A stretch of 64,000 bases of DNA from Thamnidium elegans (lineage: Eukaryota; Mucoromycota; Mucoromycetes; Mucorales; Mucoraceae), in assembly GCA_025201345.1 (NCBI GenBank), contig JAIXMG010000004.1, positions 620,001-684,000 of the forward strand, given 5' to 3'. The notes beneath the pieces are model-generated. The model did not search any database, was not told where the DNA came from, and saw only the letters and a program-made list of their open reading frames with translations. Both the position numbers and the translations under genes were made by a program. Positions 23,618 to 36,439 of the stretch are shown one piece after another (position 1 is the stretch's first letter; every line of letters starts with the position of its first letter).

Positions 23618-25516
23618 ATGTCTCATTTACCGTTTGAAATCCTGAGACCTATATTTGACGATCTAAAAGAAAAGGAAGATGTTTTACAGTGTCAACGTAC
23701 TTGCAAGCAATGGTATAAAGCATCAGTTTTGTATTTATACACTACAGTAATATTGCAATCCGAGAAACAAACGCAGCAATACGCCCGTACAATATTAAAA
23801 TCCCCACAATTGGCTAGCTGTCTCAGGGTAATTGACACCGAAAAATTACTTACTAAGGTTAAGTATAGAGGAGAAAATATACTGCCCACTCATGTGTATA
23901 GCGCCAACGATGAGTATTTTGGTGATTTTTATAACTGGGACGATACACGTTTCAGCGACATGTACGGCGCAGAATATAGGTCTTCTAATAAAATTAACAA
24001 CAAAGAATACCTACTAGATACTATCATTCGACAATGCCCCAATGTTATAAGAATAAAAATGAAGGAGCCCCCAACGGTATTTTGGCAAAAGCTTTCAGAA
24101 GCAGCAATTCAAGAACAGTTATTGCACTTATCAAAATTACCGGCTCCTACAGATCGTAATATGGAGTTTTATATCAAAACAGCTTTGTATTTTAAGAACT
24201 CTTTACAGAGTTTGTATATTTATGAAGAAGGCTTTTATCTTAACACAGGCGTTTCAAAGGAAACAGTATTTATGGTATTGCGCCGACGTATCAGTGAATT
24301 CATCAGGCTGAAACGTATTGATATTTTTTTCTTGCCGTATCGACGATTAAATAATTTAGATGGGTTAATTGAAGATTGTCCTCATCTAGAAAAGATAAAT
24401 ATTAGGATGCGGTTTGAAGACATAAATATTAACAGATTCGATGAAGTAGAACCGACTACGTTGATCAATGCGCGCCCAGATATTCGTGTATTTAAAAGTG
24501 AAAATACCATAACAGCTACTAATATGAATCAACTAAAATACATGATGCAAAAATTCACTAACCTTCAACGTTTGGTGATTATTCTTGCTTTATATGAAGC
24601 GATTGATCATCACGACAGTGTTACTAAACTCAGTGTGTTAGCTCAGTTTTTTGGTTATTTGATGCTTATACCCGTATGCAAAGTCAAGATGATTATAAAC
24701 AGAGCAATGTTTATTGAAGCTTGGAACGAGTTTACTAGTAAAACGGATCAAAGTAAAGAACTCATCATGAAGTATGCAACGACATTCGGAGATAATGATG
24801 AATTAACGGTAGTAGAAATCGAACAAGATTTTATAAAAGTAAGTTATATAGTAACTAAACGCTGTAATGTATTTCCTCATGTTGGAGTTTTGCTCCATTC
24901 TGGTCAAACGATTCGATCGCTTACAATAGAAGATATATGGAGTAAGAACGCATATAGAAATTCAGAATATACTCTTTACGATGCTTTGAATTGTTTCGAT
25001 CTGTTATTAGATATCTTTCAGTTATGCCCCTTGTTACAAAAAATTACTTTGCGTAGTCCTAAAGATATGGTTTTGTCAGGCGAACTTGTATATCAACATA
25101 CTGAACTGAAATCATTGCATATCACCCAGCTTGAACCTAATTACCATTACAAATTTCTTCGACATGTTTCTTTTTGTTTGCCAAAACTCAAAAAACTTCA
25201 TTTGCAATATAATAATAATGACCGCGTTGACAATAGACCTACAGTTATTATAGTTGATATTCCCAACACATCGTTGGACGTGTTTATTTGGGAATACTGC
25301 TTTTTCTATTATAAACCTATGGATACTTTACCCTTTTCCATCAAACTGAAAACAAAGGAAGACACCAAGTTCTATGTATTTTCCAACAAACGTATAGTGA
25401 TATCTGATGAAAAAGAATATGAAGATTTACTTCCCAATCATCTTCGCATTGAAATCATCTGCGAGGGTCTGAAAGAGTTCCGCCTGGTTATGCCTCCCTT
25501 TTCCCACATGTTTTAA
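23618..25516 (+). CDS. F-box protein with a leucine-rich C-terminal region
   Basis: A single uninterrupted exon of 632 codons starts at the ATG at 23618. The first 45 residues are a clear F-box: LPFEILRPIFDDL, then QCQRTCKQWYKAS and LYTTVIL. The remainder is an irregular helical/leucine-rich array (for example LRVIDTEKLL, CPNVIRIKM, CPHLEKINIRM, CPLLQKITLR, LKSLHITQLE, LPKLKKLHLQY) typical of F-box/LRR substrate receptors. Such proteins link targets to SCF ubiquitin ligases through Skp1. Lineage-specific families of intron-less F-box genes are common in Mucorales; the substrate cannot be told. A possible small element lies 320 bp upstream. Confidence 0.85.
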   Translation: MSHLPFEILRPIFDDLKEKEDVLQCQRTCKQWYKASVLYLYTTVILQSEKQTQQYARTILKSPQLASCLRVIDTEKLLTKVKYRGENILPTHVYSANDEYFGDFYNWDDTRFSDMYGAEYRSSNKINNKEYLLDTIIRQCPNVIRIKMKEPPTVFWQKLSEAAIQEQLLHLSKLPAPTDRNMEFYIKTALYFKNSLQSLYIYEEGFYLNTGVSKETVFMVLRRRISEFIRLKRIDIFFLPYRRLNNLDGLIEDCPHLEKINIRMRFEDININRFDEVEPTTLINARPDIRVFKSENTITATNMNQLKYMMQKFTNLQRLVIILALYEAIDHHDSVTKLSVLAQFFGYLMLIPVCKVKMIINRAMFIEAWNEFTSKTDQSKELIMKYATTFGDNDELTVVEIEQDFIKVSYIVTKRCNVFPHVGVLLHSGQTIRSLTIEDIWSKNAYRNSEYTLYDALNCFDLLLDIFQLCPLLQKITLRSPKDMVLSGELVYQHTELKSLHITQLEPNYHYKFLRHVSFCLPKLKKLHLQYNNNDRVDNRPTVIIVDIPNTSLDVFIWEYCFFYYKPMDTLPFSIKLKTKEDTKFYVFSNKRIVISDEKEYEDLLPNHLRIEIICEGLKEFRLVMPPFSHMF

Positions 25517-25667
25517 TAAATTTTTTTTTTGAGGAGCATAAAAAAGTAACTGTCATGTCTGTGGTACGATGTGTGACTCTTTCAAACCCTGATCGCTGTA
25601 TAAAGCTGGGTAAGTCGAAAAAAAAAAAACCGGGCACTTTTTGTTTCTTTTTTTTTTCTTTTAAAAA

Positions 25668-26700
25668 ATGAATTGTAAATCGTTTCGATCAGTATTTAAC
25701 TTTGCTTTTACTCAACAACGTACACTATCAACCGAAAAATATACCCAAAAAATATGGTCTGTGAAAGAAACTAAAAAGTTACTGGACTTGGTTGAAATTC
25801 ATGGTACCGATTGGGTTCTTCTTCAGTCTCATTTTCCTGATCGTGGACGTAAATCGCTTGGAAGTCGATATCGCTTATTAATGAGAAGTAAGTATAATTC
25901 GACCATGTACCTGTAAAAGCTGTCAAACTTATCAGTTTTTTTTTAATGTAGAAAATGCAGAGGAATTAGAAGCACTTTTAGAAGAAAAAAAATCAGTGCC
26001 ACAGGTTAAAAGCTTTAACAAAACAGAAGACAAGCTATTAGATGACCTAGTAAAAAGTGTGGGGTTAGATTGGGATAAGATTTGTTTAAGTTTTCCTAGT
26101 CGAACAAAGTCACAGCTGTTAGAACGATATGCTGTATTAGTAGGTAAAGTAAATAACTGAATACAATAAAAAGAGAAAGGTATACTGATTAGATTATTAG
26201 AGGAACCTTTGAATCGACGAGGCCCTTGGACGACAAGCGAATCAAAACAGTTCGAATCATTATTTGCTATTTACGGTGAAGACTTTCATCGTATTTCATC
26301 TTCACTAAAGACCAGGTCGATAAAGCAATGTCAAATTAGACACACATACTTTTCTAATTTACGTATGTCGGCCTCTACACTAACAAAAGAACAAATAGAG
26401 ACTTTAAAAAAGACTGTAGAAGAGTATGGCCCAGAAGATTTCAAACAGGTTGTACAGAAAGCAAAATTACCGTACAGCTTAATTGTAGAAGATGTACGTA
26501 AATATTATTGGAGAGAATTGGATCCTAAAATTGTGGTTGGTGAGTGGCAAGATCATGAAGTAGAATTTATGGTTCAATTGTATGAAGAGTTGGATGGTTG
26601 TATGGAATTGGTACAAGCTAGATTACCGATAAAGAGAGGTTTAAAAGATATGTGGATACATTATTATGAAGACATTGAAAAAAAAAAGAGTTTATTATAA
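25668..26700 (+). CDS. Myb/SANT-repeat protein
   Basis: Three exons (25668-25887, 25952-26143, 26201-26700) give 303 residues. At least three Myb-like repeats are visible: WSVKETKKLLDLVEIHGTDW (about residues 29-75), TEDKLLDDLVKSVGLDWDKI (about 100-140) and GPWTTSESKQFESLFAIYGE (about 148-195). A further helical region carries spaced Trp. The spacing of Trp and the end-of-repeat basic helices suit DNA binding. The N-terminus MNCKSFRSVFNFAFTQQRTL is basic, hydroxylated and lacks acidic residues, like a mitochondrial presequence. The protein could therefore be a nuclear regulator or a mitochondrial DNA-binding protein. Confidence 0.75.
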
Positions 26701-26812
26701 AAATTAAAAATAATAGTTTTTTTAAGGGGGTAAATAAGGGTTTCTTTTAAACTTTATGTGTATGTGTGTGCAATGAAAATGAAGTTTAAGGGGGTGATTT
26801 TTTTTTTTTATA

Positions 26813-27271
26813 TTAATGTTTACTGTCAATGATGGGTGCGGAATTACGATAATCACCATAAGCTGGAGGAGATCTCTTTTCTTGCATTGGTAAAAATGAA
26901 GGAGGTCTTGCGTTACTAGGTCGCATAGGTACAAAAGGTGGAGGAGAACTAGAAGCATTACGAAATCCGTAGACCTTTTCTAAAATGGATTCACGTTTTG
27001 ACTTCTTTTGTGGCTTCATAATAACAATAGGTGAAGGTATTGGTGCATGTCCTTGTTTAACCATGGCCGGATATAACTTTGTAGTTTCTTTATTATTTTC
27101 TGACAAATATTTTAAATGGATTTGCTCTTGTAATTGAAGTCTTTGTTCAAGATCAAATAGTTCTCTTCTTCTTGTACTTGCTTTACTCATTAAATAGAAT
27201 ATACTGACTAGTGATAAAGAGAATATGAACACTATAATTACTATGAATAAAACTTGATTTGTATTTGGCAT
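26813..27271 (-). CDS. Single-pass membrane protein with PPxY motif
   Basis: One exon of 152 codons starts at the ATG at 27271. A short N-terminus precedes one strong transmembrane segment (LFIVIIVFIFSLSLVSIFYL, about residues 8-28), then a basic stop (STRRR), a short coiled coil and a Pro-rich tail. The tail carries SPPAYGDY near residue 137, a PPxY motif that can bind the WW domains of Rsp5/Nedd4 ubiquitin ligases. The architecture resembles small membrane adaptors of such ligases. The family is not recognised. The ORF is short and single-exon, but membrane topology and motif support a real gene. Confidence 0.6.
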   Translation of the reverse strand: MPNTNQVLFIVIIVFIFSLSLVSIFYLMSKASTRRRELFDLEQRLQLQEQIHLKYLSENNKETTKLYPAMVKQGHAPIPSPIVIMKPQKKSKRESILEKVYGFRNASSSPPPFVPMRPSNARPPSFLPMQEKRSPPAYGDYRNSAPIIDSKH

Positions 27272-27422
27272 TTCTTATCTATTTATTTATTTATTTGTGT
27301 TAAGTAAAAGAAGAAGTAAAAAAAAAAAAAAAAAAAAAAAATGCATTTATAAATATCTATAAAATTGCCCTTAGTTTTATTGTCATTCTTTTATAAAAAT
27401 GAGGGAGATAATAGGGAGATCG

Positions 27423-28540
27423 TTAAAGTTCATTGTGAGGTAAGGGATCCAATTCTAAATATTCTGCAGCAAAGGTACGAAAAATAACCGCCAAATTTTC
27501 AACCACAGCCTGATCGATACAGTCTGCGTTATCCTATTGTACTTTTTTTTTAATAAATTACACACATTTTAAATAAAGATTTAACTTACACCTCTATTAT
27601 GCCAAACATTAGGAAATGGATGTGGTATCATATGTAATATATTTACACCACGTTCTAAAAAGGGTACATGATCATCGCCAATTGCCTCTCCCATAAAAGT
27701 CAAGAAAGAATTTGGATTAAATAATGAAATTAAACGTTCACCCGTCTTTGATGAAACCGTCTTTAATATAGATTGGTTATTTAATCTATTTTCTATTCCA
27801 ATCAATTTATAGAATAACCAACTTGTTGACCTGTAAAAGTTTGGAAACTGTGTATTGGTAGTTCCTAACAAATCTAATAAAACCAGTACTTCAATATGAT
27901 CCAATTTATTCTTCATCACCTTTCTAGGGTGTGATACACTAGTTGATTCCCATCTTTGTGCTAAATTTCTTGCACCATAAATTGAATCGGTTGGACCCCA
28001 TTCTTTAAACGCTTCTTCACCATCAAAGAAAATCATTTGAATGGTTTTATCTTTTTGTCGATAATTGGTTGAACTATCAGTCAAGATATCATGTAAAGTC
28101 TCGGCCATATTCATCAATATGCCGCAAGGAATTGCACTATCCGTGGCACCAATAAATTCAAAATCTGTTACATACATGGAATCATAATGTGCTGCTAATA
28201 CAAGTCTATTGGGTTTATCCAGATTTTCAGTTACGATAATATTGGCAAATGATTTTTCTCCATAAGGGGTCATATCTGTAAATTCATCTAGTTCTACATG
28301 CCAACCAAGTTGTTGAAAATGATCTACAATGTATTGACGTACTCTTACATTGGCTGGTGTACCTGACACTCTTTCAACTAGCAATGGTTTCATTAAACTA
28401 CCATTGACTGAAAGTCGATTAGGTTCGGTAAAACTGGCTAAATGACGTAGAGATTCATTAGTTACTTCTTTATAACAGTTGACTAGAAGGGGTAAAATAA
28501 AGTATAATATAAAGTGTTTCCAAAGAACAGAACACTTCAT
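27423..28540 (-). CDS. Glutaminyl-peptide cyclotransferase-like M28 protein
   Basis: Two exons (28540-27590 and 27533-27423) give 353 residues. I choose the ATG at 28540 (MKCSVLWKHFILYFILPLL), which yields a signal peptide or anchor. The M28 zinc-binding pattern is complete: AAHYDS (His, Asp), ATDSAIPCGI, FFDGEEAF (Glu-Glu), DDHVPFLERG and a late His in WHNRG. The segment EEAFKEWGPTDSIYGARNLA and the FLERGVNILHMIPHPFPNVW block are typical of glutaminyl cyclases, which convert N-terminal Gln to pyroglutamate in the secretory pathway. A plain aminopeptidase activity cannot be excluded from sequence alone. The second exon starts DNADCIDQ and ends HNEL. Confidence 0.88.
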
Positions 28541-28676
28541 TATAAGAATATATTGCACTAGTAAAAAAAAGATTATGTTTTTATTTATTTATTTAGGTGT
28601 GAAAAATAAAGAGGCATTAAGGCTCCGTCCAAAGTAATATGTATGTGATAATGGAGGGGAGAAAGGGAAAGGTATT

Positions 28677-28946
28677 CTAATGATATAATTGGTTATGGTT
28701 GGATAAATTGCCTTGAGAATGAAATCGACGCTGACATATTGAACATCTTAAAGAATTTGATTGAGGTAACCTATGACTTCGAAAACTAGTTGTATCAGAG
28801 AAATATGATTCTTCTTCTTCAGAAAATGTATTTGGTGAAGGCGTTTGTGATAGAGCATCCATAATCTTTTGTTCTTGATACTCTTGTAGCGGCCATTTTG
28901 TTTGGTTTGTTGTTGTAGTTGTAGTAAAGATTGAGGTAGAATACAT
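28677..28946 (-). CDS. Small C2H2 zinc-finger protein
   Basis: A single exon of 89 codons starts at the ATG at 28946. A Thr/Ser-rich and acidic N-terminus leads to one C-terminal C2H2 finger, CSICQRRFHSQGNLSNHNQL then YH, which has the C-x2-C-x12-H-x4-H spacing. It ends right after the last His. Single-finger small proteins may be regulators or RNA/DNA-binding adaptors; no closer assignment is possible. It lies only about 115 bp from the 3' end of the RalGAP-like gene on the same strand. Confidence 0.6.
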   Translation of the reverse strand: MYSTSIFTTTTTTNQTKWPLQEYQEQKIMDALSQTPSPNTFSEEEESYFSDTTSFRSHRLPQSNSLRCSICQRRFHSQGNLSNHNQLYH

Positions 28947-28983
28947 TTTTTTTTAAATTATTATTATTATTAAAAAGAAATGG

Positions 28984-29014
<31 letters not shown>

Positions 29015-29061
29015 AAAGGGAAAGGGAATATATATAAGAGAAAAAAAAAATGTTCCCACTG

Positions 29062-32000
29062 TTAATGCTCTTCCGGCATAAAGATTTTTTCCATAAATTG
29101 TTCATAGCTCCTATAAAATAAAAAGGTTTATATTCGACATTTTTTACGTCATTTAGTTTGGTTTTACCAGTTTGCTACTTTATGTCTATTTGTAATTGTT
29201 CTCACATCATTTGATCTTTGTGCATAAACACACTTGTAAAAAGAATAAAGATTTGTATGAACTGTTGCCCGGAATGCATTAATTGCTGTACACCTAACAA
29301 GCGAACCAAGTGTTGCCTGGGATACAATCATTCGGTCAAATAATGGCCCAAAGTATGGAATCTTTTTTATGAAACAGAAAAAATTAATTTTCTTATGTTC
29401 TGAAACAAATTTTTTTTTTTTTTTTTCGTCTTTCGGGTTTAATTTACCTTGCTATCTCTATGAATTTGTACAAGGTATAAGTTATCTGCTAATGGGGTCA
29501 CAATTATCTGTGCGTTTCCAAAGTCACCACCAATCGTATCTGTTCTATAATCCCGGTCATGTTCATTCCATATAATATGTACATGGTCGTTACCAATATG
29601 ACGTTTCTATTATATCATATTAGTAACCGTTTAAACGAAATAAAAATAAAAATAATCAACCTTTTTTAATTGCTTTGGGTCTGATGTATCTGTTGGCATT
29701 TTAGTTACATCATGAAATATCATTTCTACCGTAGAAGAGCAATAATAAGTAGCTTTAGTTCCATTGGTTAAATTCTTTTCTAATCCCCCAAGGTATCCAG
29801 CGTGTGTAGCAATATCTATTTCCCATCCAAGACTGTTTACAAACGCATTATATCTTTCTGATCCACGATAATTTTGTAAAATACTTTGTTCATCTTCTTG
29901 ACCATGAGCGACATAAATCAAGCCAATTTTCATTGTTTCTCGTCTATCATTAAAATAAGTACATATACGTGTATATAAATGTTATTACCCATTATATTTA
30001 CCCGTGTTTTCGATCAAGTCCTCTTAAATCTCGATATAATGCTGGCGTCTTATTTAACATCTTGAAAGACCCATCCTTTAAATGACTATATTGAACCAAT
30101 CCCATATGACTTAATAACAACCGACTCATTTGAAAGGGAACATTGAGTTGTTCGGCTTCTTGAGGTAAAGCAGGTAAAAAGTCTTTTTGAAGGCTAAAAT
30201 TGGTCATAAGTTGAGTCTGCATAGAATCTTCACGTTTTAAAACGCCATCCTTTTTTCTAAGCATGTTCATCTTGTTATACCAAACAAGGCTAGAAAAAAA
30301 ACAAATAAATAAAAATTATGCCAAAAAAAACTTTATATATATATATATGCTTACATGTCAGATTCTTGTTGTTGATTGTTCTGTGCTTCGTTATGCAGAT
30401 ATTCATTCATGCGAGAACTAAGATCACCGAGCATATCCATTTGAAAACAAGTACAGGCACTGGGAACGTTTAATGGTAAACTAGGATCTAATAAGCAATC
30501 TGGGTGTAAATCACCAATTTGTTTTAATAAATTTTCCATTGGATCTTGTGCTGGTTCAACAACAGTTTCTTTTGATCTAATCACAATATTATATTTAAGC
30601 GTTTTTGTCTAGAATAATAATAATAATAAAAAGCTTACTCTTGATCAACTGATTTAATACGCACATCCTGCCGTAATTCAAATTCATTTTTCTCTAAAGA
30701 ATGATCTATTAAATCTGTTTCAGCCATGTTTGGTTCTAATTGGGTATCCCATACATAACGCCCAGTTAAATCTCGGATGATCATTCTGGCTTGTGCTCCT
30801 TTTTTTTTGATTGATTGAAAAATACAAATTTTAATATACATATAATGTTTCCTTATTTTACGAATTTACCTTTGGTTTCTGTCTTTGGTATCTCTACGAA
30901 TGCAATAATGGTTGTATCATTAAATGAAAAGTATTGGTATTGACTATATCGTACATCATCTTGAGCTACACCAGGTCCAATAATTGAACTGTGAATCATG
31001 GCAGGTCCATAAGGTGGTGCAAAGTTATTAAAGTGATGTAGTAAATGAAGTAAGACTGCTTCAGCCGATTCCTAAATATAATTTTAATAATCATTTTTTA
31101 AGGAGAAAAAGTAAAAAAAAAAAATCGTACCTTGACATATCCTTGATCATTCTCAGGTACTTCTACATTATTAATGAGGTCATACTGGATATGTGGTCTT
31201 TTCTCTGATAATAATTTAAATTTAAATGATGTTTCCTTCTTTTTACTGTCTGCACGTCTTGGTGAATGTGGTAATAACTTTTCTGCCCCTTCCTATATAA
31301 TATTTCCTTTAATACGATATATTCTTTTTTTTTTTAAAAAAAAAAAACAAAAAAAAACTTACCAAGGAAACATGAAGTGCTGTTTCAATTACATCAAATA
31401 CAAGCTGGCAAAGATCGGTCTCGGTAAGGATAGCTGGCTCGATCGACATAATCCATTCTAATAAGCAACAAAATAATTTGGAAATAATAAATCCTCTTCC
31501 GTTTTTAGTGTTTCGTTCATAGTATTTCAAGTGAACATTAAGTGAATCGATAATACGTGTTAGCACTTCTTGTACAATAATCTGTATATATATACAATTA
31601 GTTTTTCTTAAATCACTACTAGTATTATTATTATTTGATGATTTACCCCTTCTGGATCCAAGCTCTCTTTGTATATATGGGCAAACGCTACTAGACAATC
31701 TGCGACATTATTGACAATAGGCATATTACACCAATACAAGTGATTCACCAACGACAGAATACATTCATGAATGATATCATATTGAGGGCTACAAAAAAAT
31801 AATCAATACCTCCCTCCTCTTTATATATAATCGATGGCTCTTACCTCTCAGTCGCCAACATTTCATCAAGTACCAAGGTACACAAAGCACCAAGCAACAT
31901 GGAATGAACTTCACAATCATCATCATGCTGTGTAACCGGGCACGCATTGACCAACCGAATAAACAAGTTCTTGAGCCATACTTTAATATCAGCAAAAGAA

Positions 32001-35000
32001 AACGAACCTTGATCTATCTTTTGAGCCCAAACCATGTTGAGTTTATCCAATTGAATTGAAACGTCTTTCAAGTGGTTGGAAATGGAGACAAGTGAGCCTA
32101 GGATAGTGATACAACTCTTTTTTACTGCGGAAGGTACTTCACGATGAGTGTCATCATTTAAAAGCTAATAAAACAATACATGTTATTATTTTTCTGAGAG
32201 AAGAGGAAGGGGATACTACTCACTAGTTCTTCAATAGCATTGATAAAAGAAGGAATTAAAATATGAACTCCAGGTAATGAGAATTCAAATAACCGTTCAG
32301 AGTTTGATATGATGGCTTGAATAATTGTATTATCCTTTGAAGCAAGCCCCTAATTCATCTTTTTTTTAGGTTTACTGTAAACGACATTTATACGTATATA
32401 TATATGTATTACCTTTAATACAGCTTTATAAAATGCAGCATAATATCCTTCTGGCACCTTTTCTTCGGGTCTCTGTGACATTAATCTACACAAGCTACCA
32501 TACGCAGCTGATTTACCTACATCAAACGTACTAATACTTGGGATTAAGAAAAAGAATAAAAGAATAAGATAATAAAACGCTTTTGTTACTTACGGAGGTA
32601 GTTCAGTCGCTTGAAACAGCCAAGGTGCTACTTCATACATGGCAGGTATAGGCACATCTCGATACGGTTGCTGATCCCTTACTAAACGCAAAGTATCCAA
32701 AATATCAACTACGCATTGCATAGCAATAGCATGATTTTGAGGCCCCTCAATATGATTAATATTACCGATGGTCAACAACATGTTTTTCCAAATTGCTAAT
32801 ACTTGTTGACCGTCATAAGGCAAGTTACTCAATACTAAGAAATCAGAACTCTTGAAGGCGCCCAGACCAGCTGGTAGTTTTTCGGTAATGGAAGCTGGGT
32901 TGGTCATCATTGTAATTGATTCTCCACTTGCCCATACGGAAGAACTTGGTGTACGATTAGACTATTAAAAAAAACATTATTACCTTCCCCCTTTTTTGTG
33001 CTTGTATTTTTTTTTTTTTTTTTTTTTTACCTTGTTCGAAATTTCATCAATAGAACTAGTAGTACTTCTACGATCCCACTCAACTTTCTTCTCTTCATCT
33101 TTAGCAGGCAACACTTTTGACAAAGTAGGTTGAGGATGATTATTCTCGCCGTGGTGCACAAAATTTAATAGCTTAGACCCAGAGTCTTGCCATAACGTAT
33201 CCAACTGTTGAATGCTAATCGTTCTACGTCCAACACTTTTTTCACCTACACTACCTGTTAAACTATTACCACTATTATTGGTATTACTTCTTTTTCCAAC
33301 CGAGTTATTGAGAGGTAACGCATTACTGCTACCACTATGAATACTACTAGCAGGTGTATTAGAAGTAGATGGTTTCATTGTTTTTAACCCAAACTTGATT
33401 TTAATATTCTCTTCTGATTCCTCCTCTAGCTCTTCATCAGGGACAGAGGTTAAATTAGTGGATTTACGATCTGTTTTAAATGTATTGGCTAGCTCGGAAA
33501 GAGAGGCACTGCTTAGGTTACGAAGGATGGTAGAGACACTTCCTTCCGGTGTGGGATCTACAGGATCGACATGTTTGTCTGATGGTTTTAGATCAGTTAG
33601 TTGTCCTTCACTACCACATGCGGATAAAGGTCTACCGGAGGCGCCGCGTTTAGGACTACCTCCATGCCTTGGATTACCTTGCATACTTAGGTGACGTGAT
33701 CGTACCTTGACTCGGTTACTACCGCCTGACATAGCTCGTCCACCAGATCCAAAATGTGAAGAGTATCGGTTAGAGATATTAGAGCCCGTTGAAAACTCTT
33801 CAATTAATCTGTGACGATTATCTGAATGTAATTCGTAATCAACTTTGTAAAGACGTGATGATAATAACCGTGTTAATTTTTGCATGATTTTCTATTATTT
33901 TTTAAAAGAATAAATTACTGGTATAATAGTTGCGTGTGTTTTCTTTTAAAAGCTTACCACCCATTGATTAAGCGCTTGAACCCAACGCATGGAACTAACC
34001 ATATGAACCTTTAGGTTTTTCCATAACTCCATATGCAAAATCCTTGCTCTTACAAACGAGAAAAGTAAAGTCTCCCAAATATAATCTGCTAATTCCTCCG
34101 CTAAAGCCTGTACAGGAATTCTACTGTATTTTTCAGGTTGACTCATAAACCATTGTTGGATATCCAACAAACACTGCAGCATTAATTCCCAACTTTCCCA
34201 TTCAATATCAATTCCGCCACGAGATACAGAGATTGCTCTGTAGACATTAATAGCGTCTTTATACAAAGCAACTAATCCTTCCCAATCCGAAACCTGCTGT
34301 GCTGAAGCGGCCAACGTATCTCTACTGTTTGCCTCTGGTCTACGGTCTTCGAATACCAATTTAATCATTAACAAGTATCTACGTAAAAACACGTTGGCGT
34401 CCGAGTATTCTTCGTTGGAAGGCATGGTATGATCTTCAGTAGGAGAAGTTGAAAAGGGTCTGGTACAGATGTTTTCATTGGTGGTGGTGATGGAGTTGGA
34501 GACAGAGACTGTACTGCTGGACCGTGTCACTATACTACCTGATCTTCGTAAAAATGAAGGACGTTCGTCTTCACTGCCTAGTATCCAAACACCCAAAATA
34601 TGAATAGCTCCACGTGTAATATCTCGGTATTGGATGTTGGTGGAAGGTAAGATCAATGATTGTCGCAAGATCTCGTGCAACATCTCTCGTGTTTCATGTG
34701 AGGATAGAACAATGGATTTTAAAATGGGTGTAGCAGGTGAGGAAATTTGAGACAGATGTGGCCAATTGATATTGACGTTATGATTATTGTCTAAACAGTA
34801 ACCGATTAAAAAACGCAACAGCGAGCGTAGAATAGTAGGAGGACAAGAAGGAAATCCAGAAACTATATATACGGTGGGGATATTATTATTTGAAAAATAA
34901 AGAGCGGAAAAAAAAAGAATATATAAAAAAAAAAGTGTTTTTTTTGGAAAAAAAAATGTATTTATTATATAATGAATTACCTCCAGTTTTTAAAGAACCT

Positions 35001-36339
35001 TCTACTTGTAATGATTTTGATATCAAGGGTACAAACTTTGTCATGTAATGAGTTCTAAATATTTTAAACAAGAATTTGGCACTAGCCGTAGCAGCATCAA
35101 TACCAACACCCGTTGCAATACCATCATCTGGTTCAAAATGATCACCAGGTGGATACTCGTATTCATCGGGTGGTGGTGGCGATCCAGCTGCTACATAAGC
35201 CAATCGAACTAAATTGGATATAAAGATGTGAATTAATACAATTGAATCATTAAAGTTTGGTTGGGTTGGGTTGGGAAATAATGGTTGAGAGTCATCTCCC
35301 AAGATTAAAGTTTGGTGTAATTGAATTGAAGTTGATTTAATTCTTTCGTCTCTTTGTAAACCATGATTGATTTGCTTATCCGCATGATTATCTCGCAATT
35401 TTTTAACAAATTGTAAAGAGTGTAGTTTAGTGGTGTTGTTGTTGTTGTTGGGTTCTTCAAGGTCAGGATTAGTTACGGGGATATTATTAGGATTAGTAGT
35501 AGTATTAGTATTATTAGTTGAACAAGTAGATGGTGTATTATTAAATGTTTGAATATCGTCCAGTATAAACAAGTCCAGTGAGATGGCATTGGAAAACAAG
35601 TTCATGCATTCTGGGTACTCTACTACTTGGTCGTTAAGCCATAATAAAAGTAGTTGAAAACCAAGGGCTCGAAGTCGTGGGTGATTACCGTGGTCCAAAA
35701 TATAAGATAAAATAGTGGCGATGTTTTGTCTTTGCCAGCCGTTACGCATTAATTCGGGTACGTACAAGAATATCTTTCGAAGTAATAATAATGTCTTTTG
35801 AAAACTGACCAATTCTTTTGAATTCCAAGATTGAGGTCTTTCTGATTTATCTATTAAAGAGATATTTTATTACCTTGAAGTTATAAAAAAAAAGGTTTTT
35901 TTTTTTTTCTTACGCTTTATTTTTTCAATTTGATGCATACAAGTTTCAAATACTACTTGAAATACTTGTTCAGCATGTTCTTGAAAGAATCGAGCCTGGT
36001 CAAAAGTATTGGTAGCATCTGTCAAAATAGAAAAGAAAAGACCGCAATGATAAGTAAATTGGGTTAATAAAAAAGAAATAAGATGGAATTACCAATGAAA
36101 CTCCATAAACTTTGAGCTCTAGATTTAGTCTTTTGTCTTTCGTCTAAAAAATTCTTTGCCTTCTTTTTTAACTTTTCAGGTTTATCATCTTTACCAGCAA
36201 GAGTAAAAGTAGATGTGGAAGGTAGAATGGGTCCATCTATACCAAGATGTTCTTCACTAATGGATGAAGCTGTCGTTGACTTTTCGTGTCCTACAAAACC
36301 TTTCATCATGGAAGAAGTACTAGGTGCTGCCTTCCTCAT
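29062..36339 (-). CDS. RalGAP-alpha-like Rap-GAP domain protein
   Basis: A multi-exon gene of about 7.3 kb runs from the ATG at 36339 (MRKAAPSTSSMMKGF) to the stop at 29062, encoding roughly 2,000 residues. The N-terminal part has the RalGAP-alpha-like pattern around LVSFQKTLLLLRKIFLYVPE and WQRQNIATILSYIL. The long middle is helical, with Ser-rich linkers near 33100-33800. Near the C-terminus come IIRDLTGRYVWDTQ, MLNKTPALYRDLRGLDRKHG and the Rap-GAP domain: IGLIYVAHGQEDEQSIL, then HIGNDHVHIIWNEH with the catalytic Asn-thumb region, then IPYFGPLFD. RalGAP and tuberin switch off Ras-like GTPases (Ral, Rheb); the order and motifs fit RalGAP-alpha better than tuberin. The last exons are short and phase-consistent. 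I did not fix every internal splice site. Confidence 0.88.
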
Positions 36340-36398
36340 TTTTAATTTTTAAAAGAGAAAAAGAGAAAGAGACGGAAAAAAATATTTGAAACTGCACT

Positions 36399-36439
<41 letters not shown>

